64,000 nucleotides of DNA from Ampelomyces quisqualis (Eukaryota; Ascomycota; Dothideomycetes; Pleosporales; Phaeosphaeriaceae): the NCBI GenBank assembly GCA_018398575.1, contig JAGTXZ010000005.1, positions 3,596,001 to 3,660,000 of the forward strand. Reading direction: 5' to 3'. The first letter of the stretch is position 1; each line of letters begins with the position of its first letter. The notes beneath the pieces were generated by a model that was given only the letters and a program-made list of their open reading frames with translations, did not search any database and was not told the origin of the DNA. Positions 22,422 through 32,808 of the stretch are shown here, in pieces. The translations under genes and the position numbers were made by a program.

Positions 22422-23075
22422 ATGCAAATTTTTCATGATACTTATGGCAGAGCAATAGAGTCCCCAGACTGTGTCGCCGCCACCCACTTGATAACCCTAC
22501 CACCCTACACCCGTTCACACGGCATCACGGTGGTAGCAGTGTCTCCGAAGGTTACAGATCTATCGCTCAGCATCATCTCAGTAGAAGCAAATCGAACGAC
22601 ATTTACCAGGGCGATGGAAGCAGAAATCAACGCCATGAAAGAAGAGGCCGAGCAGCAACGTACTCTGGCTATGACTGACACGCAAATGTAAGTTTGGATC
22701 ATGCACTGTGGATGGCGCGATTTCGAAGGCGACGGCGTACATTAACCTCATAGACAAGCTTGGTACCATCTCTCGCAGCCGGGGAAGTGAATCTGGTGGG
22801 ATCTGTGGGCGCGGGAGGTCTCGAAGGAAGGAGCTGTAAGGGATACTTGGATCGAAAGGATTGCGGAGAGACTTGCAAGACAAGCACCCGAAGAAGCTAA
22901 AATCGTGAGATGGTTCCAACAGGAGTTTGACCTGGAAACCAGAAGGCAAACCGCAAGGGGATGTGAAGAGCGAAGCTGTGAAGATCGAAGCTGTGAAGAA
23001 CGAAGAGTACAGACCGGTACAGGGGCTTTACCTAAAGTCAGCCATGAAGCCTGGGACGGAGAAGGCTGCGATTAG
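22422..23075 (+). pseudogene. WW-tail family member broken by a stop codon (copy 2)
   Basis: The frame from 22422 contains a strand-like ITVVAVSPKVTDLSLSIIS and a helix. It then splices (GTAAGT 22688 to ATAG 22753, 66 nt) in frame into AWYHLSQPGK, a TGA stop (22788-22790), and IWWDLWAREVSKEGAVRD. The stop sits directly before the family motif, and the frame stays open to 23075 with a long charged tail. Restoring the family pattern needs just one changed base (CGA to TGA would do it), so I read this as a recent pseudogene. A possible first exon (ATG 22280, MFVIYFATKEEAYASLKPN) resembles the hydrophobic N-termini of other copies. The tail includes a direct repeat around 22960-23005. Confidence 0.45.
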
Positions 23076-23335
23076 GGAGGTCGATGGGGTGATAAGAGTA
23101 GAGAAAACGGTAAAATGAGGACTGAGTCCTCCGTAGCAGCGAGACATGTCACAAGGATCTTCATTGCACCAGGCACGCGGAAGTTTAGAGCAAATTATAT
23201 GGTAAAACATCATGCTTTCACTCTCGGCCTTGTGACTAGCGCGCAATCAACCCATTCCTGTCGCACTACAAATAAAACCCAGAACTTAAGTCTCTCTCCA
23301 CTTACACACTATCATAGCAACGACCACAATTGACA

Positions 23336-23806
23336 ATGCCTCAACTCTACTTGCTCATAAGATCCGAATCCGAGGAGAAGATCCTACCACCTCACAAGGT
23401 TACCGACATCACGATCACAGGCCTGCCGGCTAGTCTAGAATTCGACATCAACAAAGTCGTAGATACCTACACCGTCACCGACAGTGATGCCGCTGATGGA
23501 CCCTGGGTTTATCGTGTTGCGGTCCACATCGACAAGGAGGCTTTCTGCGAAAAAGGACTGCACATTTCCTACGGCACGATGTCTCGCGAAGACGCGCTGG
23601 AGCGCCTCAAGAAGATACCAGAAGCTGTCAAGGAAGCCAATGAGGTGCGTGAAGGAGACGAGAATGCGGGCGTCAAATGGGCCAGTAGCACATGTGTCCG
23701 CATCAGGTTGCGAAGGGAGAGATTCATGTGGTACGAGCTTATTACAGTGGACGTTGAGGATCGCGCGAAGTGGGTAGGCAAAGAGAAAGAAGAGACCGAG
23801 GAGTGA
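23336..23806 (+). CDS. Small protein of the local WW-tail family (copy 3)
   Basis: A single-exon, unrecognised protein of 156 aa. It starts MPQLYLLIRSESEEKILPPH, like copy 1, continues with WVYRVAVHIDKEAF and a helix (REDALERLKKIPEAVKEA), and ends with FMWYELITVDVED before a glutamate-rich tail. The motif is M-W-Y-E-L instead of W-W. After the TGA stop the frame remains open for 30 more codons to 23899, with protein-like composition (IFDYEEMIER). The stop may therefore be recent and the ancestral protein longer. A CT-rich leader with ACACACTATCATAGCAACG precedes the start. Confidence 0.6.
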   Translation: MPQLYLLIRSESEEKILPPHKVTDITITGLPASLEFDINKVVDTYTVTDSDAADGPWVYRVAVHIDKEAFCEKGLHISYGTMSREDALERLKKIPEAVKEANEVREGDENAGVKWASSTCVRIRLRRERFMWYELITVDVEDRAKWVGKEKEETEE

Positions 23807-24165
23807 CGTGCTAGGAAAAACAGGAATTTGGAGATTCAGGAGGCGGTTGGTGAGGATGCGGAAATCTTCGATTACGAGGAGATGATAGAGAGATCATGAG
23901 GATTACGTATTTACCAAGCCTCCTAGTTCTTACGAATCGGCAGTGTAAAGAGAATCGCAAGTTTGTGAAAATCGAATATGACTAACCAGAGTTGCTTGAA
24001 CGGGATCAAACGCCGAACACTCACATGGTGAACGCTGTAGATATTCATAGTGATGAGCAAGCCGGTGGCAAACATTACTACAAGCATGCTCTTCTCGCAA
24101 ATCTTCATCAACCTTTATCCTTCCTCTCACGCAACTTGACTCCAGCCATATCATCAACCACAAGA

Positions 24166-24756
24166 ATGCCTCCCAAAGCCTTCAAGCTCCACAAACCCCC
24201 TATTGACGAGCCCCCACAGCGCCCAAGCGTCTTAGGAGCCAAAGCGAGACCCTGGGACTTTCTGGGACTTCTTTTTGTGCCTGTTTCCAAGAGTATCAAC
24301 GAAAAAGCATACATACTCGTTCTTACGACCTGCAGCGAGGCTACCAAGCCCATTATTGTCACTGGCTTCGACATCTTCTGCGCCAGCAAAGTGAAGAAGA
24401 AGGTTGATGATGCGCCAAACACAACATTTGTCACTATGACGGGCGGCAGTATACTCTTCGACGAGAATGTGACGAGAATCAGACCCAAAGCTGGCCTCCT
24501 GAAGACGAGCAGATCTACCAAAGCCGACGAAAAGATAGAGGTCATCTCCTACGGTCAGATTCGGAGGCTCTTGGTAGAAGATATGGAAGATCGTGTTCAT
24601 CAAGAGTTGCAGGCGGCTGGGGATAAGAACCATGGAGGCGGTATCACGTTCGAGTGGAGCGGTGGAAGTGCGCATTGGAAAGCGGAAGATGGCGACTATG
24701 TTTGGTGGCAAGTCGTTGACGTAGATGTGGCTTATGATAGGCTAGACATTGATTGA
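24166..24756 (+). CDS. Small protein of the local WW-tail family (copy 4)
   Basis: A single-exon protein of 196 aa, unrecognised, and the longest intact copy. A basic/proline start (MPPKAFKLHKPPIDEPPQRP) precedes KAYILVLTTCSEATKPIIV and a central region with FVTMTGGSILFDENVTRIRP. A helix follows (IRRLLVEDMEDRVHQELQAA), then the strand GITFEWSGGSAHWKAEDGDY and the family motif VWWQVVDVDV. The stretch from the helix to the end aligns well by eye with copy 5. No signal peptide is seen. ATG 24166 is the first one that leaves a plausible leader. Confidence 0.65.
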   Translation: MPPKAFKLHKPPIDEPPQRPSVLGAKARPWDFLGLLFVPVSKSINEKAYILVLTTCSEATKPIIVTGFDIFCASKVKKKVDDAPNTTFVTMTGGSILFDENVTRIRPKAGLLKTSRSTKADEKIEVISYGQIRRLLVEDMEDRVHQELQAAGDKNHGGGITFEWSGGSAHWKAEDGDYVWWQVVDVDVAYDRLDID

Positions 24757-24836
24757 GAACTTGCCCAGTGGACACATTGCAGTAACAGGTAGTGATTGAC
24801 ATACTACAATGCGATGCTACAACATGTCAGCAGTCT

Positions 24837-25207
24837 ATGAACGCAGCAGAAGTAGTAGTACCACCCTACCTAGACTCAATGCAGCCTCAAAAGCAAACTG
24901 TCGTGTGTCGCCAATCTTTGCTTTCGATTGGCACGGATCAAGATCATCAAGCCCTGTGGCTTGAAATTCGGGGACGAATTCTGTTCATGACATTATATAA
25001 GTCTGGTATCGGTGGAAACTTCCGGGAATTTCGAGGGTACTTGCTCAAGTACGTCTTGCTGGAGAACAGGGGGCAATGTCGGGCAGGAAGGTGGTTATGA
25101 ACTGGACGCCAAAGCATGATAACCAGCATGACTGCGCGTATGTGCAGGAGGGCGATAATCTACACTATTGGTGGGAGCTGGTGGCGATCGAGGTGTCCTC
25201 CAAGTAG
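24837..25207 (+). CDS. Small protein of the local WW-tail family (copy 5, short)
   Basis: The frame from ATG 24837 carries ALWLEIRGRILFMTLYK, comparable to the central strand of the other copies. Another frame ends with VVMNWTPKHDNQHDCAYVQE and HYWWELVAIEV, a clear match to the end of copy 4. A 44-nt intron (25006-25049) joins them in frame for 108 aa. The first part is much shorter than in copy 4, so this could be a truncated gene or a pseudogene. The following 325 bp to 25532 contain nothing I can name. Confidence 0.45.
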
Positions 25208-25532
25208 TCAACATGCTGTCTTGATTCAGAGAGATATGCTACGAGGTCCGGTTGTCTCGGGTTCTTCGTGATTGGGTTTAATCAAACTCTATGTTGTGCA
25301 TTGATTGTCCATCTGTGAGCGGATATGATACATCTCAGTGGCTAATCGAGACTGCCAACCACCTGGAATCTCGATACCCGCCCCAAAATACATTCTTGAA
25401 GCGTGGGCAAAAATCTGCTCCTTCCATCATCTCGCGCAGGCTTCAGCGCATTAATTAGGGGTTGGAGTGATGTCATCAGGGAAGGTCGAGGGGTAGGGTC
25501 AAACGTATCATGATGAACCATCAATACTGTTC

Positions 25533-28476
25533 TCAAAACTCCCTCAGACTGTCCAAAACTTCCTTCTGCCGCTGACTTCCCATCTTCTCAAATCCATCCA
25601 CACTCATGACGAACGTGCCTCTCCCGCCTGTCAAAGCCCGCAATTGATTCAGGTACCCCACCATTTCCTTCAGCGGCACGCGTGCCACAATTTGTCTTTG
25701 GCTGTCCGCGAGATCGGAGCCCATATGGCCGCTTCCTGACGCGAAGGGGTCGGGTGGTGTATATATAAGATTTGGATCTATGCGCGGAAGATCGCTATCA
25801 GAAGAAGAAGTGTCGGAGTCCGCGCCGTCGAGTGACATGACTTGTCCACCACGAGCGGAGGAGAGATCTTGGACCACGGCGCCCAGAGAGGATTCGTTGA
25901 CGTAGACTGTTACCATCATAACGGGCTCCATTAGTACTGCCGGGGCGGTATCGCATGCAGCTCTTAGGTTGTGGTTGATAGCAGCGCGTGTAGCCATGGA
26001 GATAGCTGTGGGTGTTGTCTCGGGGAACAAATTTGTTTGTGCGTCGAGATCGATACTGATACGTGTATTCGCGACAGGGAAACCGTTGAACGGACCTCGT
26101 GCTAGTGCTGCTGAAGCGCCGGCCTGTATAGAGTTCAAAATGTCTGGGAGTTCGAGATGAGCTGGAATATGGCTTTTGTGAGAGGCAGAGTCGTGCCGAG
26201 AGAGATTGGGATGGGAGATGTGAAGGGTGTTGTTGTCGGGTAATCTGTACGTTGTTTCAAACGATCCATCCTCAATCTCAAACTGCTCTTGAATACCGGG
26301 GATGATGGCACTGTCATCAAGTGGTTCAACGGATGCCCTTATAGTGGCCTTGGCAGATTTTCCTGCGATAGGCTTGTTAAATTGATGTGTATACGCGGAA
26401 GTAGATGAGGTGATGGCTTCACGGTATCCGATTTCGATCTTGCCAATGCGAGCTTTGGCCTTGAAGTCGTTCAAGAGTCGATCTCGCGCGATCTCTAGAT
26501 GCAAATCCCCCATACCCGCGAGATGTGTTTGTCCAGATTCTTCATCGACCGAAAGATGCAGGCTTGGATCTTCACGAAGCAATATACCCAAGCTCTCTTG
26601 CACGTGCTTCTGCTCGCTTAAGCTGTTGGGTTCAATGCTTGTGAAGAATACGGGAGGTGGAACCTTGATAGGCCGTAGTTGAAGTGTATCGAGTCCACCA
26701 GGAGGCGCGCCCTTCATATGCAAACCGCGATAGACGATCAACGTATCTCCAGTGCGAGCGTGCTTGAGGCCTGTAACGACACCGATCTGTCCAGCCGCGA
26801 TACTTTCAACTTCAACAGCATCGCTGGCGTACATCTTGAGTAGCCGAGGAGCACGCTCTGCACAACCAAGGTTTGTGTTGTACAACGTTGAGCCACGTTC
26901 AATAGAACCAGAGTACACGCGGACATACACCAGGACGCCACGTTTAACATCATTGACAACCTTGAACGCCAGGGCACAGGCTACAAGGTTCTTGAATTCA
27001 GCAATAGCAAGACCTTGGATAGAATTTTGCTGCGGCTTGCGATTCGGCTTGGTAGTCTTTGCAGCTGCTCCTGCGTTTAGTAGCTCGGGGAGTGTGCTTG
27101 TTTGATTTGCGATGCTGACTTCTGCGTCTGGCCGTTCCATAGGCGATGGAAGAAGGTCGATTACGGCGTCTAGTAGCGGTTGTACGCCAATGTTTTGGAA
27201 GCTGGCGCCCGCAAAAACAGGTACGACATGCTGTGGTGCTTGCAGAACGACTCGACGTAAGGACTGCATGATCTGGAGCCCCGAGATCGCAAGGTGATCT
27301 TCATCGTGCTCGAGAAAGTGTTCAACCATTGTATCATCGTGCTCGCTGAGTAGCTCAACGAGAGATATTCTTGCCTTCTTGACTTCGTCTGCAAAGTTCT
27401 TGTTGGTCTTCTCCAGCTCTTCGAGGCTAAAAGCCTTGATTTCCCTCCCATCACCGCCAGCTTGCCACATCATACCACGAAGATTGACGACGTCACCGAC
27501 ACCAACAAAGTCTCCAGATTTACCGCGCCACCAAGGTATTTGGCATACCGCAGGCCAGCCATGCAATCTCACGCCGATCTCTTTGACCGTACGTGCAAAA
27601 GCGGCACCCGCGCGGTCTAGCTTATTGACGAAAATGATGCGGGGAATATTGTAATGTCCTGATTGTGTCCAGACTTTTTCTGTTTGGGCCTCAACCCCAG
27701 CCACGCCATCAAGAATACAAACTGCGCCATCTAAGACGCGTAGCGAACGTAGTACCTCAAAAGTGAAGTCCGCATGACCCGGAGTATCGATGAGATTGAC
27801 GTTATGGGGAATAGAGGACCGAAAAGTGGATTCAAATGATGTGGGTAGTTGTGGTATTGCAGGTGGCGTCTGCGTACTCGGGGGAAGTGGAGGCCAATGG
27901 AATGTAATGGCAGCAGACTGAATGGTAATTCCGCGCGCCCTTTCCGCTGGCAGGAAATCCGTGACCGTTGAGCCTTCATCGACATCTGTAAAGTGTTAAG
28001 ACGAATTACTTCGAGGTTTCAAATTGCGGTGGCATGGCAACAAGAAACGCGCAGTATGTAATCGCAGGCAGGGGTAACAGTAGCACGGCAACTCAAGTGT
28101 GAGTCAGAACAATTAGCCTTCACTAATAGGCCCAGAAGAGAATACAGGCGGACGTATAGAAATAGAGTTTATGGATCCAACACTATGGATGACTCTGTAG
28201 AGCGTATTGAGACTTGACGTACCTCCGATTCTTCTAGTATGTCCGCTGTAATAGAGCATGCGCTCTGTCGTAGTTGTTTTACCCTAACGATGTCAGTAGA
28301 CTGCAGAATTCTACTGTAATTGGCCTTACTGCATCGATATGGGCAATGATGCCAATGTTTCGAGTGGCTTTGGATAGTGCATCAGATTGAAGCGGTGCCT
28401 GCGTAGACAGCAGCCTGCGCGGAACTTTCACATTATGTCGAACAACTCGACGAGCACACACCCATATGACCCGCAT
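25533..28476 (-). CDS. MEF2: Mitochondrial elongation factor G2 (ribosome-releasing factor 2)
   Basis: A mitochondrial GTPase that works with ribosome recycling factor to split ribosomes after termination. Three exons (28476-28330, 28283-28223, 27985-25533) with introns of 46 and 237 nt encode 886 aa. The basic N-terminus (VVRHNVKVPRRLLSTQAP) is a likely mitochondrial targeting sequence. G1 is AHIDA/GKTTTTERMLYYSGH, with intron 1 falling exactly between DA and GKTT. G3 is DTPGHADFTFE and G4 is NKLD. Domains II to V follow, with GDLHLEIARDRLLNDF in domain III and a final RGTFVMSVDGFEKM. Length and insertions fit EF-G2 rather than the translocase EF-G1; that choice is moderately firm. Confidence 0.9.
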
Positions 28477-28516
28477 ATCGGCGATGGTGCCAACGCGATT
28501 GAGGAAGAGACAAAAC

Positions 28517-28522
28517 CACGTG
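28517..28522. promoter_or_regulatory. CACGTG E-box in the MEF2-VPS17 divergent promoter
   Basis: The two start codons are only 187 bp apart (28477-28663). A palindromic CACGTG, the core site of bHLH factors such as Cbf1, lies near the MEF2 side. Binding is not shown; the position in such a short shared promoter makes it a candidate. Confidence 0.35.
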
Positions 28523-28663
28523 ATTGAAAACGACGGCTGGTCAGCGCCTTCCCCAGCATCGACTAGCGGCCCGCCAAGCTTCGGCTTACATCACCAGCCG
28601 ACCAACGCCCGTGTTGATAGTTAGCAGTAGCTATCCTCAGTTTCAATTACATTCGCTTTTGCC

Positions 28664-30674
28664 ATGGACTATTCTGGCCACGACTCGGATCTTCCTGGCG
28701 GCGGAGATCCATGGGCTTCTTCACCGCAGCATAATCGACAGTCCTTTGGCCAGCCTCCTACCAGCGACATCCCCTCGTCCCCGCTGCAGGCGCAAGCGTC
28801 GCCGTATGGTCAGGGTGGTGAACAGTATGGCTACATAGGAGAACAAGACGCACATGGCCGGCCGAATACAGCTTCTTCAAACGGAGACCCCGCGCAGCTG
28901 CCGCAAGTAGCTGGTCAAGATGCGCCTCAGTCGCAACAGGCCCCCCAAGCCCAGCAACAAGCTCCTACACCAGGACAGCAACCTCAAAGATATCATGGAA
29001 CCCGTCCTCAAAGGCAGCAGCAGCATTACAAGCTTCAAGCGAAGGTCACCGGACTTGAGCGGAACGGCAAGAAGGACCCCATCTTGAGGTTCGATGTTTA
29101 TGTACGTGTGAACTATTTCTACCCCATGCATATGGATTGGTCGAGAATCTGGAAGGAAACATGTGTTTTTTGGTCGCTCGATCGCAAAACGTCGCATGAG
29201 AATGATCGCTTGGTCAAAATTTTGCTACTTCACGAGCCGGCAACTTGCCGCCTAGTACTTGTCCTCTTCATTTTCAAGTCAATACTCACCGAGTGTGCAG
29301 ACCAACCTTCCGAAATTTCGAACCACACAGTTCCGCGACGTCCGCCGACTGCACTCCGAGTTCGTGAAGCTTGGAGAGCATCTCATCTCAGCATGTCCCG
29401 AAGCGATAGTACCCGCCGTACCACCAGCGACAACATCCGCAGGCGCGGGTACCGACGAAGACGAAGTGCGGCTCAAAGCGTCACTACAGCGCTGGTTGAA
29501 CATTGTGTGCAGTAATGATATATTGATTCGCGACGAGGAGATGGTCTTCTTCGTTGAGAGCGATTTCGGGTACAGCCCGGTGGTCCGCAGGAAACAGCCG
29601 GCCACTGGTGTGAGACGCAAAGTCATCAAGCAATTTGCGCCGCCTCCGGATGATACCCCCGAGCTCGCTGCGGCCCGACCAATTGTAAAGGCGTTTTATC
29701 TCGGCACAATGGAGGCAGAGCAGAAGCTGGAGAAAGTGGTGAAGCAGAGAAGGAGTGAGTAGAGGCCGGTGTGGCTCAGAGTGAAGTGCTAACGTGGGGT
29801 AGATCTTGGTGTAGCCGAGTCTGATCTAGGCGCCAAATTTGCCGCTCTACATGTTCAAGAGACGCACGTCGGCCTTTCCCACGCATACAAGAAGCTCGGG
29901 AAGGTCATTCAGGCGACGGGCGACTTCCACGCTGCGCAGGGCACAGCAGAAGCTACAACTCTCGGCGATCCCCTCCAGTATCACAGCAGTGACGCGTTTA
30001 TCGCGAAGGAAACCTTAACAAATCGGCACATCTTGTTGCGCGAACTGTTGCAAGCACAATCTCAGACCAAATCGAAGCTCTCGGCTGCCGATAGGCTCAA
30101 AGCAAGTTCTAGCGTGAAGCGAGACAAGGTCGATGAGGCTATTGCCGCTCTAGATGAGGCGAGAAGCCACGAACAGTACCTCACTTCGAAGGCCCAGCGC
30201 GTAACTGCGAATTTGTTGCAAGAACAGAGAAGGTGGTTTGGACGGACTGCCCATGATATGAAGCAGGCACTGAGGGAGTACGTCATCCGTGAGATTGAAG
30301 CAGAACGCCGCACACTGGCAACGCTCGAGTCTGTTCGACCTGATATCCGAGCAATCGACAACACCGGCGGACTCTCCCGTTTAGGGCGCGAAGCGCATCC
30401 TGCACATCGACGCGCATCACTTGCAAGTTCGCAGGGTCCGAAGGGCGATGCCTGGTCAGGCGTTCAGCGAAGACCAGGAGATGGCCTCAACCGCAGCCTG
30501 AGTGGCAGCCTTGCGGGGCCTTTGCCTGAAGAAGACGAAGGTGAAGAGGAAGAGACCGTCCATGGCCGGAAACGCGCAACAAGCAAGACGGGAAGTCAGA
30601 AGGGTCTTGAGGAGGATGAGGATCGAATCGACGCAAGGAATGCTGCCAGCCGACTAGCCACTACGACTTTCTAG
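28664..30674 (+). CDS. VPS17: Retromer subunit Vps17 (PX-BAR sorting nexin)
   Basis: Vps17 pairs with Vps5 to form the membrane-bending half of retromer on endosomes, for recycling of cargo to the Golgi. Three exons (28664-29101, 29301-29754, 29803-30674) encode 587 aa; the introns are 199 and 48 nt. A Q/P/G-rich N-terminus (about 120 aa) precedes the PX domain: YKLQAKVTGLERNGKKDPIL, TNLPKFRTTQFRDVRRLHSE and the E-M-V-F-F-V-E-S-D-F end. A linker with QFAPPPDDTPEL leads to a BAR-type helical region, and an acidic/basic tail closes the protein. PX residues and linker match Vps17 of other filamentous fungi as I know them. Confidence 0.92.
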
Positions 30675-32808
30675 GGACATATTCGTATAGGGCAAGGCTG
30701 AGGCGTGTTAGTATTTCGTGTACCTTGCCTCGAGCAATCCAATCAGGTCAATATCCTCAAGTGACAGCATAACTGGCTTATCTGCGTCGAGCTACTTCCA
30801 GCTGAATCTTGGTGTATTATCTTTCTCGTTCCAATAACCACATATGCTAGTGGTTTACATTTAAACTTACATTTTGGTCCAATGCAGGCTAGGGCTCACA
30901 GCGCTTGTGGCGGCCAAAATTGTAACGACACCTGCGAAACCCCTGTCACGCCCCATCTTTCAATCTCACAACACGACAAAAGATGCCGGTACAGCGAAGA
31001 GTGTCCGCAATGCATCCTGCCAGTCAAGCACGTTGATGCCTCGCAGCGCAAACTAGACTCAATAAGCGCGCCATCGGTACCCCAACTGTTAAGACGTCTC
31101 GACTTTGATTGATTGACCAAGATGCTGTATCAGCTGCACGCACGGCAGTGGCAGATTAACACAACCATGGACCAGATCGAGTGATTGCCCGAGCCCTCCT
31201 GGTAGCAATCGTGCCTCGGGATCGCCTTTCAGTGCGTCACTTGACTAGAGAGGATTACGTGCCAATCTGGCACAATCTATAAAGCGTGGCAGCATTATAA
31301 AAGAGTGTGGAGGATGACGGGCTCAGAAATTGCGTCGTCGAGCCTGGCCGCGGACAGTGTCTACCCACATATGCGCCGCGCAAAGCGCACATCTGCGTGG
31401 GCAGTAGTTGAGGGGCACAGCATTCGGTGGCTTGCTGGGTGGCCGCTTGGAGGGCTTCTGGAACTCTGCGCCAACTGGTCAAGTCTCCATTTTTCCACGG
31501 TTGTTATGAGAGCGGACCAGCGTCCTGCAGCAGCCGGCTGAGCCACGCCCGCCGTGACGTGGAAACATGCGGCTCACGAACACTTTCGACTTGAATTCAC
31601 CCGTTACCTTAAGCCCACTTTGTGCTTGCAATAGTCCAACTGGGCTACCTCATCTACCGAGCCCTGCGGTTTCACACATTGGATCAGATACCGCCGATCC
31701 CCCGCAAAATGCCGCACGATAAACCTCGGACCAGAAACCCTACCAGCGGCGGAAGGCTAGACAAGGGTCTGCAGCATTCATCTGCACCAGAAACCTGCTG
31801 ACGCGACTGTTTTGGCTTGTCTGTGCCGCTAAACTGTGTGTTGCCTTACGTTCATGCCAATTGGCCTGGCGAAATGATCAGCCTTACATTTGTGGGCTCC
31901 AGGAAAGGAGGACCTGGAAGCTCTCTCTGAAGGATCGATTTAAAAGCGATGGCAAACTGTGCTGCGGAATAACGGTGACACGTACGCGACCAGGGACTCA
32001 ACATCATGCTTGGTAACACATCGGGCGGTTGACAGATTACAGCAGACTGCATGTTGACGCACCGCGGCACGTCCGTCATGAAGTCAGAGATCTCGGTCAT
32101 CCTGGAGCAAGGTGCAAGTTGTGGTCAGCACAGCTGAAGGACGGTAATGCGGTGCACATACAAAGCTGCTCATCCATTTCTTTGCACCTCGAAGACCTGC
32201 ATGTGAGCAGCCACACATTTCCGCACATCATGGCAGTAAGCGAGCCGTCAAGCCGACTAACTCAGGCTCCGTGTGGGCTTGCCTGCCGGGTAAAGTGCTG
32301 TGATCCGCCAACTTAGGCGGACAGCACTGGACCGTCCCCTAGGCTTCTACGAATGAGATGGCAGGCATGAGCAAAAGAACATGACTCTTTTCCTTAACTG
32401 GCGAGCGTATAATCGCCAATGGTAGTGCCGTTCCCATGCTATTGCTGCTTTCAGCCGGGATTATCTGTAGGTGGTAGCGAACATGTCCTGTGGTCGGGGT
32501 CTAGACGAGAGGACTCTGACGGCGCAGCCACTCGTATCCAGACTCAAGTGACCTCGAAGAAAATACGGCGAGTGTTTTCTAAGCTGTTATGGCCCAGGTC
32601 CTTCACAAACTGTTTCGCTGTGTTGCACCTCGGAATCCTCCAAAGCTGCACGATACGAGAGAAGCAGCGGTCCCTTCTCTGTGCCTCTTTCAACGTTGGA
32701 CCCACCCGAACCCGCATCCGCGTTAGCCCAGTCTTGTAGGCCTACGACTTCAAACAGCAGGCCAGGAAGCGAGGAACTTGGGGAGCAAGTGGCGAGTCGA
32801 CAGGCAAT
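30675..32808. other. Gene-free stretch of 2.1 kb, one small cysteine-rich frame
   Basis: No gene can be firmly supported. The most protein-like frame is 30882-31112 on the plus strand (76 aa). It contains CGGQNCNDTCETP and CRYSEECPQCILP, six cysteines in a zinc-ribbon-like spread, but it has no homology I can name. The remainder shows only short frames on both strands. Confidence 0.3.
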
